Assembly: GCA_041627475.1 (NCBI GenBank)
Contig: JBFKQZ010000144.1
Coordinates: 1 to 8,085, forward strand
Direction of reading: 5' to 3'
Length of the DNA stretch: 8,085 nt
From: JBFGFG01 sp041627475
Lineage (GTDB): Bacteria; Actinomycetota; Nitriliruptoria; Nitriliruptorales; Nitriliruptoraceae
Positions 5,261 to 8,085 of the stretch are shown here, one piece after another. The translations under genes and the position numbers were made by a program. The notes below the pieces were generated by a model, which was not told the origin of the DNA, searched no databases, and was given only the letters and a program-made list of their open reading frames with translations. Positions within the stretch are counted from its first letter, which is position 1, and each line of letters opens with the position of its first letter.

Positions 5261-5937
5261 GGCTCGAACCGGTAGCCGGCGCCGCGCGCGGTGACGACCC
5301 ACCGGGGGTCCTCCGGGCTCGGTTCGAGCTTGGTCCGCAGCCGCCGCACGTGGACGGTCACGGTCGAGGGGTCCTGCCACTCCGGCGAGCTGTCCCAGAC
5401 GTGCCGGAGCAGGTCGGCGCGGCTGAACACCTGCCGCGGGCTCGAGGCGAGGAAGAGCAGCAGGTCGAACTCCAGCCGGGTCAGCTCGATCTCGTCCCCC
5501 GCCACGGTGACGCGACGCTCCCCGGGGTCGATGACGAGGTCGCCGAAGACGAGTGGCTCGCGCGCCACCGGTGGGCCGACGCGTCGCAGGACCATGCGGG
5601 CGCGGGCCACGAGCTCGCGGGGGGAGAAGGGCTTGACCACGTAGTCGTCGGCGCCGAGCTCGATGCCGCCGACGCGGTCCACCTCCTCGCCGCGGGCGGT
5701 CAGCAGGATGACCGGGGTCTCGTCGCCGGCGTCGCGGAGCCGGCGCAGGAGCGAGAGGCCGTCCATGCCCGGCAGCATGACGTCGAGCACGGCCAGGTCG
5801 TAGCCGCCCTCGTCGAGCCGCTGCGCCGCCGCGCGACCGTCGCCGATGGCGTCGACGTGCATGCCCGCGCGCTGCAGGTAGCCGGCCACGACCGAGCGCA
5901 CGGTCGGGTCGTCGTCGACGAGCAGGATCCGGGACAT
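5257..5937 (-). CDS. OmpR/PhoB-family response regulator
   Basis: 226 residues, full length for the family. The receiver domain (1-115) has the acidic pocket Asp8/Asp9, phosphorylation site Asp52 in 'AVLDVMLPGMDG', the switch Thr80 and the conserved Lys102 in 'VKPF'. The C-terminal winged helix (about 127-226) shows 'LTRLEFDLLLFLA', 'VFSRADLLRHVW', 'VTVHVRRLRTKLE' and the end 'RGAGYRFEP'. The ATG is preceded by a -10 box at 8 bp and no Shine-Dalgarno, so it is probably translated from a leaderless mRNA. It is first gene of the three-gene operon and is divergent from thrS. A direct repeat of the type bound by this family lies in the shared upstream region, suggesting autoregulation. Confidence 0.96.
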   Translation of the reverse strand: MSRILLVDDDPTVRSVVAGYLQRAGMHVDAIGDGRAAAQRLDEGGYDLAVLDVMLPGMDGLSLLRRLRDAGDETPVILLTARGEEVDRVGGIELGADDYVVKPFSPRELVARARMVLRRVGPPVAREPLVFGDLVIDPGERRVTVAGDEIELTRLEFDLLLFLASSPRQVFSRADLLRHVWDSSPEWQDPSTVTVHVRRLRTKLEPSPEDPRWVVTARGAGYRFEP

Positions 5938-5945
5938 GCCGCCGG

Positions 5946-5951
5946 AGACTA
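5946..5951 (-). promoter_or_regulatory. Leaderless -10 box of the two-component operon
   Basis: On the minus strand TAGTCT is followed by exactly 8 bases (CCGGCGGC) and then the ATG of the response regulator. This spacing is identical to that at the anti-sigma gene, which supports both. No good -35 is seen 16-19 bp upstream, so the promoter may need an activator or a non-housekeeping sigma factor. Confidence 0.5.
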
Positions 5952-5981
5952 GGTGGGCGGGCGTCCCCGGGTGGCTCGTGG

Positions 5982-6001
5982 GCGAGGTGGCTGCGAGGTG
6001 G
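5982..6001 (+). repeat. 11-bp-period direct repeat, candidate response-regulator operator
   Basis: GCGAGGTGG occurs at 5982-5990 and again at 5993-6001, so the repeats are exactly one helical turn apart with CT between. Further GGTGG cores occur at 5952 and 5970. OmpR/PhoB proteins bind tandem direct repeats of about 11-bp period. The site is upstream of the regulator's own -10 and covers the -35 region of the thrS promoter candidate. Confidence 0.4.
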
Positions 6002-6008
6002 CGCTCGG

Positions 6009-6014
6009 TAGCCT
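6009..6014 (+). promoter_or_regulatory. Candidate -10 box of thrS
   Basis: TAGCCT fits the TAnnnT pattern seen elsewhere in the window and lies 30 bp before the GTG. Transcription from it would begin near 6021, inside the hairpin described next, so the two signals cannot both be used on one mRNA. The -35 position shows no consensus. Confidence 0.3.
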
Positions 6015-6038
6015 CCTGCTGTCCGTCCCCAGCAGGAG
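6013..6038 (+). promoter_or_regulatory. Hairpin that sequesters the thrS Shine-Dalgarno
   Basis: CTCCTGCTG (6013-6021) is perfectly complementary to CAGCAGGAG (6030-6038), giving a 9-bp stem with the 8-nt loop UCCGUCCC. The 3' arm contains AGGAG (6034-6038), the only Shine-Dalgarno for the GTG at 6045 (spacing 6). Folding would block initiation. Loop bases 3-5 are CGU, an anticodon of tRNA-Thr, in the position an anticodon holds in a real loop. This recalls E. coli thrS, where ThrRS binds an anticodon-arm mimic next to its own ribosome site. The structure is seen; the regulation is inference. Confidence 0.5.
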
Positions 6039-6044
6039 CAGGCC

Positions 6045-8084
6045 GTGGCCGCCATCACCGTCCGTACCCCCGTCGAGACCGTCGAGGTCGAGCCGGGCAC
6101 GACGGCCCTGCAGGCGCTGAAGGAGGCCGAGGCGATCCGGGGCCAGATCGTGGCCGCCTCGGTCGACGGCGAGGAGTGGGACCTCGACCGGCCGCTGCCG
6201 GAGCGCGACGAGGTCGCGCTGGACTGCATCTACGCCGACACCGAGCAGGGGCGCGCGATCCTGCGCCACTCGGTCGCCCACCTCATGGCCCAGGCGGTCA
6301 CCGACCTCTACCCGGACGCCAAGTGGGCGATCGGGCCGCCGGTCGAGAACGGCTTCTACTACGACTTCGACGTCGAGCGCCCGTTCACGCCGGAGGACCT
6401 CGAGCGGATCGAGGCCCGGATGCAGGAGCTGATGAAGGAGCGACAGACCTTCGAGCGCGAGGAGCTCAGCAAGGACGAGGCGCTCGAGCTCTTCGCCGAC
6501 CAACCCTACAAGCGCGAGGTCATCGAGCGCGTCGCCAGCGGGACGCTGGGCGCCGACGACACCCAGGACGCGGCCGAGGTCGAGGAGGGCGAGGAGCCGA
6601 CGTTCACGGTCTACCGCAACTGCCGGCCCGTGGGTGACACCAGTGAGGAGGCGTGGGTCGACCTCTGCCGCGGCCCGCACATCCCGTCGTCCGAGCGTGT
6701 GCCCGCGTTCAAGCTGCTGCGGACCGCCGGTGCCTACTGGCGGGGCCGTGAGGACCAGCCGATGCTGCAGCGCATCTACGGCACGGCATGGGAGTCGAGG
6801 AAGGCGCTCGAGGCGCACCTGACGATGCTGGAGGAGGCGGCCAAGCGCGACCACCGCAAGCTCGGCCGCGAGCTGGAGCTCACCCACTTCCCGTCGGAGC
6901 TGGGGCCGGGGCTGGGCATCTTCCTCCCCAAGGGCGGCACCGTCCGCAAGCTCATGGAGGACTGGATCCGCGACGAGGTGGTCGCCCGCGGCTACGAGGC
7001 GGTCTACACCCCGCACATCGCCAAGGAGGACCTCTGGCACATCAGCGGGCACCTCGAGAACTACGCCGAGCTGATGTACCCCGGGATGGCGGTCGACACC
7101 GACGACGAGGGCGAGGGCGGCAGCGCCTACCGGCTCAAGCCGATGAACTGCCCGTTCCACATCCTCGCCTACCAGTCACGCACGCGGTCGTACCGCGAGC
7201 TGCCGCTGCGGCTGGCCGAGCTCGGCACCGTCTACCGCTACGAGAAGTCCGGCGTCGTCAACGGGCAGCTGCGGGCGCGCGGCTTCACGCAGGACGACAG
7301 CCACATCTTCTGCCGCGAGGACCAGGTCGTCGAGGAGGTCGCGGGTTGCGTCACCTTCGCGATCGACGTGATCCGCACCTTCGGTCTCGGGGAACCGTCG
7401 CGCATCGCGATCTCGACCCGGCCCGAGGCCAAGTCGGTGGGGACCGACGAGGGCTGGGCCACCGCCGAGAAGGCGCTGATCGACGCCGTGTCCGGTCTCG
7501 GGCTCGAGTTCGAGATCGACCCGGGCGAGGGTGCCTTCTACGGCCCCAAGATCGACATCCACGCCAAGGACGCCATCGGCCGGGAGTGGCAGCTGTCGAC
7601 CGTGCAGATCGACTTCAACCTGCCCGAGCGGTTCGACGTGACCTACGTCGGCTCCGACGGCGAGGAGCACCAGCCGTTCATGGTGCACCGAGCACTGTTC
7701 GGCTCGATCGAGCGGTTCTTCGCGGTGCTGCTCGAGTCGACCAACGGTGCGTTCCCGACGTGGCTCGCACCCGTCCAGGCCAACGTCGTGCCGGTCGCCG
7801 AGGAGTTCGACGACTACGCCGACGAGGTCGCTGCGACGCTCCGTGCCGAGGGGCTGCGCATCGAGGTCGACCGGTCCGACGACACGCTCGGGAACAAGAT
7901 CCGCAAGTCCGCGACCTCGAAGGTCCCGTACACGCTGATCGTCGGCGGCGACGAGCGTGCCGCCGGGACCGTCGCCGTGCGGCCCTACGACGGCAAGCAG
8001 CGCAAGGACGTGCCGCTGGACGAGTTCGTCACCGAGCTGGCCGGTGAGGTCCACGAGCAGCGCAGCGCCGGCCAGCGCCGCTGA
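6045..8084 (+). CDS. thrS: Threonyl-tRNA synthetase
   Basis: Class II synthetase that charges tRNA-Thr in the cytoplasm. Complete at 679 residues (E. coli has 642), starting at GTG with AGGAG 6 nt upstream. Domains in order: TGS (1-65); editing domain with His75-x3-His79 and Cys208...His212 ('CRGPH'), which clears mischarged Ser-tRNA-Thr; catalytic core with motif 1 around 'EVVARGYEAVYTP', motif 2 'VYRYEKSG...RGFTQDDSHIFC', and the zinc ligands Cys369 ('MNCPFH'), His420 and His548; motif 3 'MVHRALFGSIERF'; then the anticodon-binding domain from about 575 ('LAPVQANVVP' to the end). All editing and zinc residues are retained. Acidic inserts are seen at about 168-186 (in the editing domain) and 349-361 (just before the zinc Cys). 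Divergent from the two-component operon. The stop is one base before the window edge, so what follows is unseen. Confidence 0.98.
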   Translation: MAAITVRTPVETVEVEPGTTALQALKEAEAIRGQIVAASVDGEEWDLDRPLPERDEVALDCIYADTEQGRAILRHSVAHLMAQAVTDLYPDAKWAIGPPVENGFYYDFDVERPFTPEDLERIEARMQELMKERQTFEREELSKDEALELFADQPYKREVIERVASGTLGADDTQDAAEVEEGEEPTFTVYRNCRPVGDTSEEAWVDLCRGPHIPSSERVPAFKLLRTAGAYWRGREDQPMLQRIYGTAWESRKALEAHLTMLEEAAKRDHRKLGRELELTHFPSELGPGLGIFLPKGGTVRKLMEDWIRDEVVARGYEAVYTPHIAKEDLWHISGHLENYAELMYPGMAVDTDDEGEGGSAYRLKPMNCPFHILAYQSRTRSYRELPLRLAELGTVYRYEKSGVVNGQLRARGFTQDDSHIFCREDQVVEEVAGCVTFAIDVIRTFGLGEPSRIAISTRPEAKSVGTDEGWATAEKALIDAVSGLGLEFEIDPGEGAFYGPKIDIHAKDAIGREWQLSTVQIDFNLPERFDVTYVGSDGEEHQPFMVHRALFGSIERFFAVLLESTNGAFPTWLAPVQANVVPVAEEFDDYADEVAATLRAEGLRIEVDRSDDTLGNKIRKSATSKVPYTLIVGGDERAAGTVAVRPYDGKQRKDVPLDEFVTELAGEVHEQRSAGQRR

Positions 8085-8085
8085 C

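Noticed and set aside
5938..6044. T-box leader for thrS
   Set aside because: There is no room for the specifier stem and no T-box bulge sequence; the gap is only 107 bp and shared with a divergent promoter.
4076..6229. 717-codon leftward frame that would extend the kinase upstream
   Set aside because: Codons before 5260 run out of frame through the response regulator and antisense to thrS. Real kinase sequence begins at the GTG in the GTGA overlap.
5949..7160. 403-codon open frame antisense to thrS
   Set aside because: It lies fully opposite a certain gene, is rich in Leu/Val/Asp/Arg as antisense readings of GC-rich genes are, and has no ribosome site or family motif.
1..8085. Mobile element, prophage, CRISPR or integration at the tRNA
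   Set aside because: There is no transposase, integrase, repeat-spacer array, or duplicated tRNA 3' end downstream of tRNA-Val in the window.

Overview
The window is very GC-rich bacterial DNA with short intergenic gaps, GTG starts and extended -10 boxes of the TAnnnT type lying directly ahead of start codons. There is also an RskA-like anti-sigma factor and a ThrRS with acidic inserts. Together these point to a member of the Actinomycetota, possibly a deep-branching lineage; I cannot name a genus. I see no insertion sequence, phage gene or CRISPR array. It looks like ordinary chromosome carrying unusually legible regulatory signals.

Layout, left to right. (1) The 3' part of a secreted coiled-coil/LytM (M23) cell-wall hydrolase gene runs off the left edge. 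(2) A zinc-finger, single-pass anti-sigma factor is probably transcribed as a leaderless mRNA from a promoter whose -35 overlaps the hydrolase stop codon. It ends at a perfect 17-bp hairpin terminator. (3) About 330 bp with no obvious protein gene follow. This stretch holds several perfect inverted repeats and, on the minus strand, a near-ideal promoter/Shine-Dalgarno/tiny-ORF arrangement. (4) A tRNA-Val(CAC) gene with encoded CCA is followed by a second strong hairpin, shared with a convergent gene for a 73-residue helical protein. (5) A lipoprotein with a gluzincin-type HExxH...E zinc protease signature is transcribed rightwards. It meets, stop codon inside stop codon (CTAG), the end of (6) a leftward three-gene operon: an OmpR/PhoB response regulator, a four-TM histidine kinase with almost no extracytoplasmic domain, and a small two-TM protein. 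The genes are joined by GTGA and ATGA overlaps. (7) A complete threonyl-tRNA synthetase gene (thrS) is transcribed divergently from the response regulator and fills the right end.

How it fits together. Several envelope-related functions sit side by side: peptidoglycan hydrolase, membrane anti-sigma factor, surface protease and an intramembrane-type two-component system. Only the RR-HK-small membrane protein set is a demonstrable operon. The tRNA and thrS are translation genes. The 107-bp RR/thrS divergent region is the richest regulatory spot. It has a leaderless RR promoter, an 11-bp-period direct repeat that suits an OmpR-family operator, and a 9-bp hairpin that would bury the thrS Shine-Dalgarno and display CGU, the tRNA-Thr anticodon triplet, in its loop. 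The best candidates for something undescribed are this thrS leader hairpin and the structured minus-strand unit at about 1520-1796.
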